Assembly (NCBI GenBank): GCA_002197995.1
Contig: NGZR01000001.1
Span: forward strand, 6,138,001 to 6,202,000
Source: Gaeumannomyces sp. JS-464
Taxonomy: Eukaryota; Ascomycota; Sordariomycetes; Magnaporthales; Magnaporthaceae
Direction: 5' to 3'
Length of the DNA stretch: 64,000 nucleotides
Shown here: piece by piece, positions 1 to 11,229 of the stretch
Position numbering within the stretch: the first letter of the stretch is position 1
Layout of the letters: every line of letters starts with the position of its first letter
Made by a program: the position numbers and the translations under genes
Notes under the pieces: generated by a model
Seen by the model: only the letters and a program-made list of their open reading frames with translations
Databases searched by the model: none
What the model was told of the DNA's origin: nothing

Positions 1-642
1 GGGCGCGCGTTGCGAGGGCTTTAAGGCCCCGTATAAGCTTTTTCCTTTTCGGCCGGCGTAGGTAAGCCGAAAAAAGCTTGTTTAGCGTAGTTAATAAAGC
101 AATTTTTCCAGCCGTTAATTTCGGGGATTGCTTCCGCCGAAAGGGAGGCAATGCCAGCGTTAATAAATCGGGCCAGCGTGGCGCAAATTAGGGCCGTTTA
201 TTATTATTTGCGGTTATAGCTCGCAATAATTTCCTTCGCGGCCGCCGCGGCCGACCCGACCAAGTGGGCGCGTACGCCGGCGTTGGGGAGGGGGAGGGGC
301 ACTTATACCGGTGCTGCCGTCTGGGAGCCTTTTTGGCCTTGATCGGGCTTTGTTAGGTGTTGCTAATTCCGCAACGGGGACGGCGTAATCGGGTGCGCTA
401 ACGCGGGGGGGCCGGGTGGCAGCGACGCGTTTTTCCGGGCCGTTAGGCCGACGAGGAAGGCGCGCGCCACCTTACTAGCCGAGGGGGGGCTGTTGGCAAC
501 GGCATGTTGCCGTCGCTAGCGCCGTTGGCGGGCGTGGTTATTAGTGTTGGGTTGCTAATTGGTGGGTGTTAAAAATTTGTATGCAATTTGGCAATGTGCA
601 TTAATAGCGCAATGCTAAAAATTGGTAAATTCGAGGAAAGTA
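1..642 (-). mobile_element. Tad1-like LINE, 5' end fragment (reverse copy, runs off left edge)
   Basis: This is the reverse complement of the first ~640 bp of the LINE that also starts at 1100, 24988 and 32672. It contains the GC-rich 5' UTR and the start of ORF1. The 5' terminus (complement of TTCGAGGAAAG) lies near 642, so the body of the element continues leftwards out of the window. It is RIP-mutated: CpA is nearly absent and TTAA/TAAT-rich stretches replace the GC-rich sequence of the less damaged copies. Only the ORF1 N-terminal region is present, so nothing here is coding. Confidence 0.85.
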
Positions 643-1099
643 AAAAATCGAAGGTAAAAAAAAAAACATATCGCGTTTTCGTAATTCGTGTATCGCTCGT
701 TTATATATGTCGCTTACTTGTAAACCACGTTAACTAGTAATATTAATATTTTAAATAAATTATGTAATATAATAGCGTTATTTATAAAAATTAGGTTTAA
801 AAACGGTAATGTTATTACCGTTATTATTACTAGTAATATAAGGTAAATAATACTATTAGGAAATGGAAATTTTATTACTTGTTAAATTGCAAAAATAACA
901 AATTAAGTAAAAAAATAAATTAACGTAAAAATTAAAAAAAAAAGCTATTTAATACGTAAACGCAAAGTCGCTGCCTGCCCCGCCGGGTTTAGCGGCCCTT
1001 TTAATCGGGTATAGCGCCGTTTTACGTTAACTGCCCGCCGCTCGACGTTTTTCGCTGCGGTATAAATAAAGCCTTTTTCTTTTAATGTCCTTTCTTTAT
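643..1099. other. AT-rich spacer between two head-to-head LINEs
   Basis: About 457 bp with no gene. The first 310 bp are extremely AT-rich; the last 150 bp are more mixed and include a TATAAATAAAG-like stretch just before the LINE-A 5' end. It matches none of the other repeats in the window. It is either RIP-destroyed host sequence or part of an older element. Confidence 0.6.
802..822. repeat. Perfect 9-bp inverted repeat with 3-nt loop
   Basis: The arms are AACGGTAAT and ATTACCGTT, separated by GTT, inside the AT-rich spacer. It could form a small hairpin, but no function can be assigned and it may be chance in low-complexity DNA. Confidence 0.5.
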
Positions 1100-3369
1100 G
1101 TTACTTCCTCGAATTCCCCAACTTTTGGCATTGCGCTGTTAGTGCACACTGCCAAATTGCATACAAATCTTTAACACCCACCAATTAGCGACCCAACACT
1201 AATAACCACGCCCGCCAACGGCGCTGGCGACGGTAACATGCCGTGCTAACAGCCCCTTTTCGGCTAATAAGGTGGCGCGCGCCCTCCTCGTCGGCCCAAC
1301 GGCCCGGAAAAACGCGTCGCTGCCACCCGGGCCCCCCCGCGCGTTAGCGCACCTGATTACGCCGTCCCCGTTGCGGAATTAGCAACACCTAACAAAGCCC
1401 GATCAGGGCTAAGAAAGCTCCCACGACGGCAGCACCGGCACAAGTGCCCCTCCCCCCTCCCCCAACGCCGGCGTACGCGCCCATTTGTCGGGTCGGCCGC
1501 GGCGGCCGCGGAGGAAATTATTGCGAGTTATAACCGCAAACAATAACAAACGGCCTTAATTTGCGCCACGCTAGCCCGATTTATCGACGCTGGCATTGCC
1601 TCCCTTTCGGCGGAAGCAATCCCCGAAGCTAACGGCTGGAAAAATTGCTTTATTAATTACGCTAAATAAGCCTTTTTCGGCTTACTTACGCCAGCCGAAA
1701 AGGAAAAAAGCTTATACGGGGCTTCGAAGCTTTCGCAACGCACGCCCCCGGCTATTTACGCGTCGGTAGCCCGGAAAGGCTATTAATAACCTTAATAACT
1801 CGCATAAGTTTATCGGGGCCGTACGCTTTTAACTACCCGGGCACCCCGCTTACTAATAAGCTTTAAAGCTAACTTTCGGGTGTTCGTTAAAATCCCGGAA
1901 AAACGGCAAGCTTAAGCTAATTAACAAACGGGTTTTAACATTCGCAAAGCTTTAACCGATAGTAAGGATTTGCCGTTTACAACGGCTAACGTTCCGGAAA
2001 CGTACCGATTTTTTACCGGGTTCGTATTAAAAGCAAAACGGCCGATATTTAAAGCCGGCTTTTATAGTACCGATTTAAACTAAGCCGTTTATATAACGCC
2101 GAAAGGATCGAAAAGCTCGAAATTTGGTATAATTACGTAATTTTCGGCTGTTTTACCCCTTTAACTAACGGTTTTAAATAATGCGTCCCGGTATCGGGAT
2201 AAACTAGTTAAAAAGGAAATGGAAACCCAAATAAAGCATAAACCGGTAAACGTTAAACCTTTCGAGGCCGGCGTTAACTATTAAAAGTGTATATCGTAAA
2301 TTATATCCCTTTATTCGCAAATAGCCGGGTTTAAGCTTTAAAGAATTACTTTTTTTTACGCCGCGTATAACGACACCCGCCGGTTACCCAGCATACTTTT
2401 AATTGTTACGGTTTCCACGTAGCCCGTAACTACGCCCGGGCCGATAAGTGCTTTCGGTGCGGGAAAATAAACGACGACCGGCACGTACAACCGTATACGG
2501 CCCCCTCGTAATGCGCGAACTGTTTAAGCCCGTATTTAGCTAATTACTTAAATTGTTTTATAAAGCTTGTACGGGTAAACGAAATGCTAAAGCATTTAAC
2601 CCGTAAAAAAAAAGGCGCGGTTAGAAAATTAAGCGCATAAACGTACCGGGCGGCGGTAAAAAAAGTAAAAGCCGCCGTTGCCGCCGCCACCGCCGCGGCC
2701 GCCGCTGCCGCCACCGTTAACGCCCTTTTTATAACCGCGGTTACTACGGACAATTTCGTTATAACCGCTACCGCTAATGCTAATCCCGCGGCCGGTACCG
2801 GCAACGCCGCTGCTTCCGTTACCCCCGCCGCCGCCGCCGTTTTTACCGCTGCTACCACCGTTAACGCTGCCGAAAAAAGCCCGGTAAGCCCGCCGGCCTC
2901 GAAAGGCGTAACCCGTACGGCCGGCAAGGAAAAGCACTTTGCTAAAAAACTTAAGGTTAATTTTAACAACTAATACGAAGTATTAGCGGATATGGAACTG
3001 GATTTCCCCGAGCCTAAAAAGGCTATCGAAATAACCGGAAACCCCCCGGAAAAAACCGACGGTACCGCTGGCTAATAACTTTAAAGCTAAAGCTTTTAAT
3101 ACATTAACGCCGCTTTTACGTATATTAACAGCCAACCGGATATAATAAACGCATGGCAATAAAGCCCGGCGCCCGAGTTTCGCTTCGAACGCCGTGCTTT
3201 AACCGCCGTTTAAACGAACGTTTAACGTAGTTAAAAAGCGGGGGCTATTTTACTTAACTATTTAAAGCTAAAATATCGACGTAATGCTAATACAGGAGCT
3301 TTTTAGCGCGTGAAAAAAGCTTATACTTTGCACCTACCCGTTATACGAGCTATTTACCTTAGTGGATAG
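1100..3369 (+). pseudogene. LINE-A piece 1: 5' UTR, ORF1 (gag-like) and start of ORF2 endonuclease
   Basis: Aligns with 24988-27260 of LINE-F. The ORF1 remnant includes the tandem Cys-rich zinc knuckles (around 2450-2570) and the alanine-rich GCC/GCG repeat tract (about 2650-2880), followed by the beginning of the APE-type endonuclease of ORF2 near 3200-3360. RIP has turned most CAA/CAG/TGG codons into stops. The piece ends at GATAG, the left target duplication of the chromovirus. Confidence 0.8.
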
Positions 3370-3797
3370 TGTTACGACTAGCATGCAAGCCCTAAAGCGG
3401 CAAAACGAAAGGGTCCCAAACTTTGCCCTTGCCCCGCACCCGGACACGTGGGGTTACGTAACCACAGCTGGATTTTTAAATTTATATTAAAAGGATTACA
3501 AATCTATAAAGCTAAAAAGATTTTTAAATTTATATCGGCGAAACTACAAATCCAAAAATCCAACCCAATATAAGGCAAAAAGCAGCGTATATATAAAAAA
3601 TGGATTTCCTACTATTTTAAATAGCTTTAACTAAGGCTTCGGCATTAATTAACTTAAGTTAGCTCCTAAGCATCCCTTAAGGCAAACAATTAAATTGTCC
3701 TTTTAAGTTACGTGTTTTTTTGTTTACCAGCAATAGCGATATTGTTTTTACCACCCCCAAAGTGCCTTACCTTAAAAGCAAACCCTTAATTGTAACA
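3370..3797 (+). repeat. Chromovirus 5' LTR
   Basis: 428 bp, begins TGTTACGAC and ends TTGTAACA. Same length and collinear with 10384-10811; the differences are mostly C/T and G/A transitions as expected from RIP. It holds a TATATAAAA-like stretch near 3588 that could be the promoter TATA element. Confidence 0.93.
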
Positions 3798-3846
3798 TTT
3801 TAACTAATTTTGTTTAATACCTCGTCGGAAGGAGGATAATGCAGCC

Positions 3847-4830
3847 ATAGCGAGCAGCAGCAAAAAACCTAAAAAGGAAAAAACTACGGTTTTTACCTTT
3901 AACGGTGTTAAATACGACCTCGACGAAGCCGTTAACACGGCTAGCCTTTTTAAACTTATAACGGTCGAAATCGCCAAAAGCCAAAATAAGGTAAAGCAAT
4001 TTACTACGAAGCTGCTATCCTTTAAAACACCCATTGCGGTTAAAGCGTACAAATTCCCGTCCCCGGATTTTTACGAAAGGGAAAACGGTAAGTTTAAAAC
4101 GTTTTTCACCGAATGCAAAAGCTATTTTAAGTTTTACGAATAGCAATTCGTAAGCGAAAAACAAAAAGTTGCTTACGCTACTACCAAATTGAACGGCAAA
4201 GTGAAAAAGTAGTTCCAGCTTACCTGGAACGACTATTTTAAAAGGTATAAAGGTAATTAAAAAGCTATTAAACTTATTTTCGCCAGCTTCGAAACTTTTG
4301 GAAAAAAAGGTCGGAAAGGTGTTCGAAATAGTCGACGAAACCCGAATCGCCGAAAAAAACTTGCTAGCCCTTAAACAACGAGGGCTTATAGCCAAATACG
4401 CAGCGGATTTTTAACGGATTAACATTAAGCTTAGCTAAAGCGACGCCACGTTAATGCTGCACTTTTACAACGAATTGCGCGAAAACGTAAAGGATAAACT
4501 CGCGAAGCAAAATCGCCCGGAGTTTTTTACGGATTACGTTAAAAATGCAATCCGCATTAGCGATAAACTGTACGAACGATAATAGGGAAAAAAGGACACG
4601 GTTTTAAAAGTGCGGTATAAAGCAATAAGGCTAACCAAAAAAAAGCTAAGTAGCAACTTATTACGATTTACGAAACGCACCCGGGTTTTATAAACCTTAA
4701 TGCGGGAGCCGTTTATTAGCAATAAAAGTAGCAAAAAAAGCAAAAACAAAACCTAAAAAACGGGAAGTGTTTTAAATGCGGCTAAACTGGCTATATAAAA
4801 GTTAATTGCTTTTAGCGGATAATAATCGCT
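3847..4830 (+). pseudogene. gag: Chromovirus gag, degraded
   Basis: The frame starts at ATA GCG AGC (3847), probably an ATG mutated to ATA by RIP. It reads as a lysine-rich Gag with a capsid-like segment containing LLSFKTPIAVKAYKFPSP and later YNELRENVKDKLAKQNRP. Near 4770 a zinc knuckle CFKCG-x3-GYIKVNC is visible; it is a CCHC motif with His changed to Tyr. Several TAA/TAG codons interrupt the frame. Gag would form the virus-like particle and bind genomic RNA. The 3' boundary is approximate. Confidence 0.8.
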
Positions 4831-5149
4831 AAATAGCGAACTTTTAACGAACGCAAAAAAGTTCGATATAAAAAGGGCTGTATTTTAAAACAGCGTTTAA
4901 CTGGACGGGCTGTTATAATAAGCTGTATATTATACATTAGTTCGATAAAAAGGCTACCGGATGGTATTTTCGGGAATTACAAAGCATTTACATGTTTAAA
5001 ACTATAAAGTTCGAATATAATAACGAGGGAAAACAGCGGATCGTTTTCGGGCCCGAAAATTTAAAAAAGGAAAACGATACCGCCTTTCGCGGGATTTAAA
5101 AAGGAGCAATTTTAACAAATAACGCGGAAAAAGGAAAAGCTTGAAAAAA

Positions 5150-8100
5150 GCTTTTAAACTAAACATACCTTTTCCGAAAATCGGAAAATTTCGACACCGA
5201 CGTTAAAATAAACCAAAATGGTTAAAATTTCGAAACGGCCGAGTTTTAAAAACGGGCGAAAGGCCCGAACGGCGGAACCTTCGTATTTATAGTCCGCGAA
5301 AAGCAGGCAAGCTGGAAAAACCAGCACGCTTTTACGCTTTTTAATGTTTCGTGTGTTTTTTAAAACGTTAAGGTTTTAAAATACCCCGATGGCCCGTTAT
5401 GTTACGCCACCCCGGCGGACGAAAATAACGGTTAACCTTTATTATAATTTAACGACCAGCAGGAAATTAAATACGCTGGCTACCAGTTCGACGATATAAA
5501 CGAGCCGAACAAAGCTGCGTTAAAACCCGAAAACCACCTTAGCGTCGATATAAAACACCCTGGACATTTATACCTTTTTTAAGGAAAATGCATTTATAAA
5601 AAATGCAAATTTCATTTACAACCTAAGCTTAAATACGATTTTTTTCCACGGAAATTAGGAAGCGAGCTAAAAGTTAAGCCCCGTTTGGCATTTTAATTAC
5701 CACGGTAGGAGCCAGCCCGGATCGACAAGTTTACCGCAATTTTTAAACTTAGCAAACGGTACCCAATGCTATGTATTACCAAAACGCTTAATTAAAGGAA
5801 ATGCGAAACTGCGAAATGCAAAAAAACATATAGCACAAAGGCGGAAGTTTAGCATTAGAAGTTATACGAGCGTATGTGCCGTTCGATTTGGATAAAAGGA
5901 CGAACGTACGGTACTCGTTCCTTTTATTAAAAAATTAAGCGGGACTACCCGAACGAAAGGCACGAAATAGGAAAAAAAAAATTAATAAAAACCTTCGCAA
6001 TGGCAAAATCAAATTAACTATACAACTTATTAATATTTCGGATGGAATATTAAAAAAAAAAGGTTAAAAGTAATAATCGATTGCGAAATACAAAGCGATT
6101 ACGTATCGCTATAAACGGTTAAACGGTATAAAATTCCATAAAACGGAAATACTAACCGTATTAACTAAAAACGGTCGAAGGAATACCTATCGCTTATAAT
6201 AAAAATGGATCGACCGAAAGATATAACTAATAACATTACGCACCCGAAATGGGGAAACGTTATTATTATACTGGATAAGCTGGATATAAAAAAAAGGAAA
6301 TGTGATTTCGAAATCTTTTGGTTTAAGAAAAACAATTTACGGATAAATTAAACTACCGGCCAGGTTAATAGGAAAAGCTACGAGTAATTAAAACGGTTTA
6401 CCAATTACAAACCCCAAACCGTAAGCATAAAAAGCAACGAAAAAAGGTTACGACGGTAATAAAACCTAGCAGTTTTACTTTTGCATTTAACATTGGCGAA
6501 TACGCGATTATCCAAAGCGGAAAGCGACCAAAATAACCCAACTAACATTAAAAAACGGCTCGCGAGCGTTCCGAAAAAAATACCACAAATACGAGAAATT
6601 GTTCCGGAAAAACCTAAAAACGGTGTTTCCCAAATATAAACTGTTCGATTTGGAAATTAAATTTAAACCAAAAACGCAGCTTAAATACCAAAAGCTGTAC
6701 CAGCTTAACCCTCGGCAGTAAAAAGTGCTAAAAAACAGCTAAAGGAAAACTTACGGAAAGAACACATTAAACTTTCCGACTTTTTAATAAAACACGGGAT
6801 TTTATAAAAAAAAAGAAAAATAGGACGGAACGAATATGCATCGACTACCGCCCATTAAATAAAGCTACGGTTAAAAATCGGTATTTTTTACCCCTTATCG
6901 ACGAGCTACGAAACAAGTTCGGCAAAGCCTAATACTTTACGGCTTTAAACTTACGGAAAGCTTACAGTTAATACGGATTAAAAAGGGCTAAAAGTGGCTT
7001 ACAGCTTTTAAACGAGGTTAAATGCTACGAGTTTTTAGTAATAACCTTCGGGCTTACTAACGCACCAGCCACATTTTAAAAAATAATTAACTATATGTTA
7101 CGCGAGCATTTCGACATTTTTGTTTTCGCGTATTTGGACGACATTTTGATTTTTTAAAAAACGATGGGAAAGCACAAGCAGCACGTATATAAAGTGCTCC
7201 AAAGCTGCTTAATGCAAAGCTTTTCGTTAAACTAGAAAAATGCGAATAGCATTCGCAAAAAGTCGCTTTCCTAAGGTTTGTAATTACATTTGGATAGGTT
7301 TGTATAAACCCTAAAAAAGTTGAAAAAGTTAAAAAATGGCTTATACTTAAAAACGTTACGAAAGTACAAAGGTTTTTAAAGTTTTTAAACTTTTACAAAC
7401 GGTTTATCCGTAATTATAACAAAATCGCCATACTATTTACAAACCTTACTAAAAATAACCACTAGTTTTATTAGGAAAAGCAAAAATAAAAGGCTTTTAA
7501 ACAACTACGGGACGCCATGTTAAAAAAACCAGTGTTAACATTCCCAAACCTAAAAAAACTTTTCGAGGTTAAAACTAACGCGTCGAATTACGCGATCGGC
7601 GGCCAGCTCGGACAGCGGGACGACTAGGAACGGTTGCACCCTTACGCGTTCTTTTCGCAAAAGTTAAATAAATTTAAATTAAACTACCAAATCCACGATA
7701 AAAAACTTTTAGCGATAATCCGAGCATTTAAAAAGTAGCGGTTATACTTTTGTAAAAGCGAAGCACCAGGTCGTAATATATACGAACTATAAGAATTTAA
7801 CATATTTTACTATAAGCAAAAATTTAAATAAGCAATAAGTTCGTTAAAACGAATTTTTGCAAAACTATAACATCCGGGTTAAATACCGAAAAGGGTCGGA
7901 AAACGGCCGGGCGAATGCCTTAAGCCGACGGCCGGACTATTAAATCGCAATACCTAAAAAAACACGGGTAATCCTAGCGGAAAAACTAAACGGATTTTTA
8001 ATTCCGGCATAAAGGATGCTCGTTAAAACGGTTCGATAAGGAAAAGTTTAAACCCCAAAAAAAAATCCAACAAATTTATAACTAATTGGCATACGGCTAC

Positions 8101-9320
8101 CAAAGCGTAAAAAAAACGTGGAAACGGTTATAACAACATTACAAGTTCGTAAAAACTCGAGCCGAAGTACAAAACGCAATAAAAAATTGCGAAAGCTGCG
8201 TTAAAAACAAGGCTAGCAGGCATAAGCTTATAGGCTTTTGCAACTATTTGCTAGCGCTAAGCGAAGCATAGCAAAAAATTACCATAAACTTCGTTATTAA
8301 ACTTCCCCAATTTAAAAAAACCGTTAATTGGAGTAAAATACGACAATATATTGGTAGTAATGGATAAGCTTACCAAATACGCTTTATTTTTACCATATAA
8401 AGAAAGCAACGACGCTACGGAGCGAGCGTACGTTTTTATTAAGCACGTAATAACGAAACACGGCACGCCGAACCGCATAATTACGAATAAAAACAAGCTA
8501 TTTATAAGCAAGTTTTAAAAAAGGCTTACAAGTAAGCTAAAAGCGGAGCACTTTTTATTTACAGCTTACCACTTTTAAACAAATAAATAAACGAAACGGA
8601 CGAACCAAACCATAAAGCAGTATTTACGTTACTACGTTAATTATAAACAAAACGACTGGGTATAACTACTCCTTATAACCTAATTCGCTTATAACAGCTT
8701 AATTTATAAAAGCATAAAAATTACACCGTTTTATGCGAATTACGGGTTTACGCTTATAGCGTATAAGGAACTTAAAGCAGGAAAGCATACCCTAATAGCG
8801 GAAATACAAATAACGAAACTTACCAAATTGCATAAACACTTCCAAGCAAAGCTAAAAAAGTTACGGCACCGCAAAGCTATTTAAGCAAATAAAAAAGGAT
8901 CGAAAAACCGACCTTTAAAAAGGGAAATAGCGTTTATCTTTTTCGACGAAATATTAAAACGAAACAACCGAGCGATAAACTAAACTATAAAAAATTAAAA
9001 CCGTTTAAAAATACTAAAAAAGGTTTCAAACGTAAATTACAAACTTCGACTACCACTAACTATAAAATCCCACTCGGTTTTTTATATTTCCCTATTCGAA
9101 TTAGCGCTACCGGGTTTTAAAAGCGACGAGTTAATGAAAGTCGACCTGGAATAAAAAATACGAAGTCGAAAAGATTTTAAACCATAGGCCGAAGGATAAG
9201 CCTAAAAAGTACCTGGTTAAATGGAAAGGGTACGGCTACGAAAAGAACACGTGGAAAAAAGAAACCAACCTTGTAAACTGCCAAAAAGCCTTAGCGAAAT
9301 ACCGGCAAAAGCGCTTATAA
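5150..9320 (+). pseudogene. pol: Chromovirus pol (RT, RNase H, integrase, chromodomain), degraded
   Basis: Domains are seen in order. Reverse transcriptase occupies about 6660-7260, with a YFTALNLRKAYS-like motif, GLTNAPATF and the catalytic YLDD at 7131-7142. RNase H lies at about 7555-7760, with EVKTNASNYAIGGQL (the first catalytic Asp replaced by Asn). The integrase core is at about 8335-8520, with NILVVMDKLTKYALFLPYKE and KHGTPNRIITN, where the second catalytic Asp is again Asn. The C-terminal chromodomain is at 9156-9320. Numerous RIP stops lie between domains. The upstream part (about 5150-6600, protease region) is too mutated to read. Start and frame junctions are approximate. Confidence 0.88.
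9156..9320 (+). other. Chromodomain at the integrase C-terminus (open frame)
   Basis: Fifty-four codons without a stop, ending at a TAA at 9318-9320. Recognisable chromodomain core: YEVEKIL, then KYLVKWKGY and a downstream TWKKETNL segment. The first Tyr and the Trp of VKW are positions that form the methyl-lysine cage in HP1-type chromodomains. In chromoviruses this domain tethers the integration complex to heterochromatin marks such as H3K9 methylation, which fits a location in a repeat-dense, RIP-marked region. It is better preserved than the rest of pol. Confidence 0.9.
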
Positions 9321-9401
9321 AAAGGTTAGCAAAAGGACGGCGAAACGACGATCTTCTTTAAAAACACCCGCGATATTTCCAAAAAAAACCGCCGGTCCTT
9401 T

Positions 9402-9480
9402 TAGCTTAGCCGGAAATCGAACCCGGGACTTATAAAACGAGAGCTGTAAATAGTACCGCTTTACCACTAGGTTAAAAAAA
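9402..9480 (-). other. tRNA-like sequence (pseudo-tRNA or SINE head)
   Basis: Reading the minus strand there is an A-box-like TAACCTAGTGG and, about 40 nt on, a well-formed T-arm at 9410-9426: CCGGG, 7-nt loop TTCGATT, TCCGG. The loop fits the TTCRANN / B-box consensus. The acceptor stem does not pair convincingly, so it is a tRNA-derived relic rather than a working tRNA. It lies between the chromodomain and the 3' LTR of the chromovirus. Confidence 0.45.
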
Positions 9481-9602
9481 AGCAACACTTACCGGAACCA
9501 AATAAGGCAAAGGAGTTTATGCCGAACGGTTAGCAAAAAAAAAAAAAAAAGACAAAAGTTCGATAAGCTCCGGGGCAAGCCCGAAAACTTATTAACCTTT
9601 AC

Positions 9603-9672
9603 GGTCGTGCCGGGATTTAAACCCGAAATTTCGGCAAAAAAACCAAAACCACGCCTAATACGCCACAAAACT
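9603..9672 (-). other. Second tRNA-like sequence, same orientation
   Basis: The minus strand shows an A-box-like TGGCGTATTAGG (about 9654-9665). A possible anticodon stem TTTGG/CCGAA flanks a T-rich loop. The T-arm at 9610-9626 (TCGGG, loop TTTAAAT, CCCGG) is compatible with a TTCAAAT loop hit by RIP. Acceptor pairing is not evident. It lies about 120 bp from the other tRNA-like sequence and in the same orientation. Confidence 0.4.
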
Positions 9673-9739
9673 TAAGGAAGTTGTTAAAAAGAGTTACAAT
9701 TTACCTTAGTTAAAAAGGGCAAGCAGGTTTAAGTTAGGA

Positions 9740-10269
9740 TTAACCTCGGACGCTTGCCAGCCGAAAAGGAAAAAAAGGAACCACGGATGGTTTAAACGGT
9801 AAAAAAACCCAACGAGCCTCCCGGTCGGCCTCCTCCCGCTTAACACGCTTTAGCTCTTTTACAACGTTAATACCATAACGAATTGCACGCATTTTTTTTT
9901 TTAAACCATACTTTTTTTTGTTTTTGCAAGCGCTTAAGTTTATTATCCAAAGCACGACGTTCGTTGTTTTAAAACGCGACGTTTTTCTTCCACCGCTTCG
10001 ACCTTCGCTTCCATTTGCTAGTACTAAAAGCCGATAAAACGAAGCTGCTTAAGCGAAAAACCTAAAATGTCGCAACTTATGCGGTTCCGATTAAAGCATT
10101 CCACGCAGCGAAAAGAGTTTTAAAAGGAAGCCTCGTACTTTTTACGCTTTAAAACCTCGTAATAAAAAAAGCAAAAAGGCATTTTAACAAAAAAAAACGA
10201 TTTAAACGAGCAGGTCCTTGCGTTAAAAGGTCTTTTCGCAAAAGGGCGTTTTCGCACCCGACCGGACAT
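9740..10269 (-). pseudogene. Antisense reading frame in the chromovirus 3' region: Cys-motif and coiled-coil protein, degraded
   Basis: On the strand opposite to gag-pol, a frame runs from ATG at 10269 (MSGRVRKRP...) to a stop at 9740, about 176 codons. It has a few RIP-type stops and one shift near 9945. It encodes a basic N-terminus, a cysteine-bearing segment (CVECFNRNRISCDI around residues 70-85), then a long charged heptad-like segment (KVEAVEEKRRVLK; KMRAIRYGINVVKELKRV; KREEADREARW) typical of a coiled coil. The amino-acid composition is far more protein-like than the opposite frame. I do not recognise the family. It is convergent to pol and ends before the tRNA-like sequences. It could be a captured host gene or an element accessory gene. 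Confidence 0.55.
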
Positions 10270-10383
10270 TTTGTTAAAATAAAAAGGGAATGGGAAATGG
10301 TAAAAAAAGAAAGTACTTACCACTAACAAAAGCGGGGCGATAAAACGTGGCCAAAAGGATTTAACCTAAAAAGGGAAACCTAA

Positions 10384-10811
10384 TATTACGACCAGCATGC
10401 AAACCCTAAAGCGGCAAAACGGAAAGGGTTTTAAACCTTGCCCTTGCCCCGCACCCGGACACGTAAGGTTACGTAACTACAGCTGGATTTTTAAATTTGT
10501 GTTAAAAAAACCACAAATTTACAAAGCCAAAAGGATTTTTGGATTTATATCGGCGAAACCACAAATCCACAAATCCAACCCAATATAAGGCAAAAAGCAG
10601 CGTGTATATAAAGGATGGATTTCCTACTGTTTTAAAAGCTTTAACTAAGGCTTTAGCATTAGTTAACCTAAGTTAGCTCCCAAACATCCCTTAAAGCAAG
10701 CAATTAAATTGTCCTTTTAAGTTACGTGTTCCCCTATCCACCAGCAATAGCGATACTGTTCTTACCACCCCCGAAGTGCCTTACTTTAAAAGCAAACCCC
10801 TAATTGTAACA
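10384..10811 (+). repeat. Chromovirus 3' LTR
   Basis: 428 bp, begins TATTACGACC (TGTTACGACC before RIP) and ends TTGTAACA. It is less mutated than the 5' LTR in places, for example keeping CACAAATCCACAAATCC. It is followed by the target duplication AATAG and LINE-A sequence. Confidence 0.93.
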
Positions 10812-10947
10812 AATAGCTAGCATAACCACTAAATTAAACCTAAAGTGATAACCTACGTGCGGAAAACCCGGGGCTTCGGCCGGTAGCAAACCGGCCGGCA
10901 AGTAACACCCGGAATATCTTTTAACTTACCGTCGCCGGGTGCACCTT
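10812..10947 (+). pseudogene. LINE-A piece 2 (ORF2 endonuclease, 136 bp)
   Basis: Matches 27246-27382 of LINE-F (the stretch containing ACCCGGGGCTTCGG and TTACCGTCGCC-GGTGCACC). It is a short island between the chromovirus and gypsy-B and ends at ACCTT, the target duplication of gypsy-B. Confidence 0.85.
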
Positions 10948-11229
10948 TATCACGGGGTAAGCCGAAGCCTGTACAAGGTAATTACGATAACCGTAAACGG
11001 TAATTAGGGGTTAAAAAGCTTATATTGCTATAAGGTAAATATAACAACTTTAGCTTATTCCGGCAATTTGGAAATTGCTTTTTATAAGCTGCCTAAGTAG
11101 CGTGGCCCCCCCTGGGCCCCCTATTACGTGCCTGGGTGCTTTAAGCTTTCACGTAGCTCGGGCCTGTAAACAAGGCTAAAGCTTTTTGCTATAACGGTAG
11201 CCCGCCATTATCGCGCGCGCCTTTTTACA
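10948..11229 (-). repeat. Gypsy-B 3' LTR
   Basis: 282 bp, TATCACGGGG...TTTTTACA on the plus strand (TGTCACGGGG before RIP). Matches 37333-37614 end to end with transitions. Confidence 0.92.

Larger units (their letters stand above)
3370..10811 (+). mobile_element. Ty3/gypsy chromovirus (chromodomain retrotransposon), full-length but RIP-inactivated
   Basis: A 7442-bp element with two LTRs of exactly 428 bp (3370-3797, 10384-10811) and a 5-bp target duplication (GATAG at 3365-3369, AATAG at 10812-10816; one transition). The order is LTR, gag with zinc knuckle, reverse transcriptase (YLDD), RNase H, integrase, chromodomain, LTR, which is the Ty3/gypsy chromovirus order. It sits in the endonuclease part of LINE-A. 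A minus-strand open frame and two tRNA-like sequences lie between the chromodomain and the 3' LTR. Many stops make it non-autonomous. Confidence 0.93.

Noticed and set aside
2544..2969. Alanine/glycine-rich open frames (also at 24578-24922 and 26533-26862, both strands)
   Set aside because: They are alternate-frame readings of the GCC/GCG triplet tract in LINE ORF1; the real frame is the alanine-rich part of ORF1.
9402..9480. Functional tRNA gene
   Set aside because: T-arm and A-box are present but acceptor pairing fails and the sequence sits in a RIPped element; called tRNA-like only.
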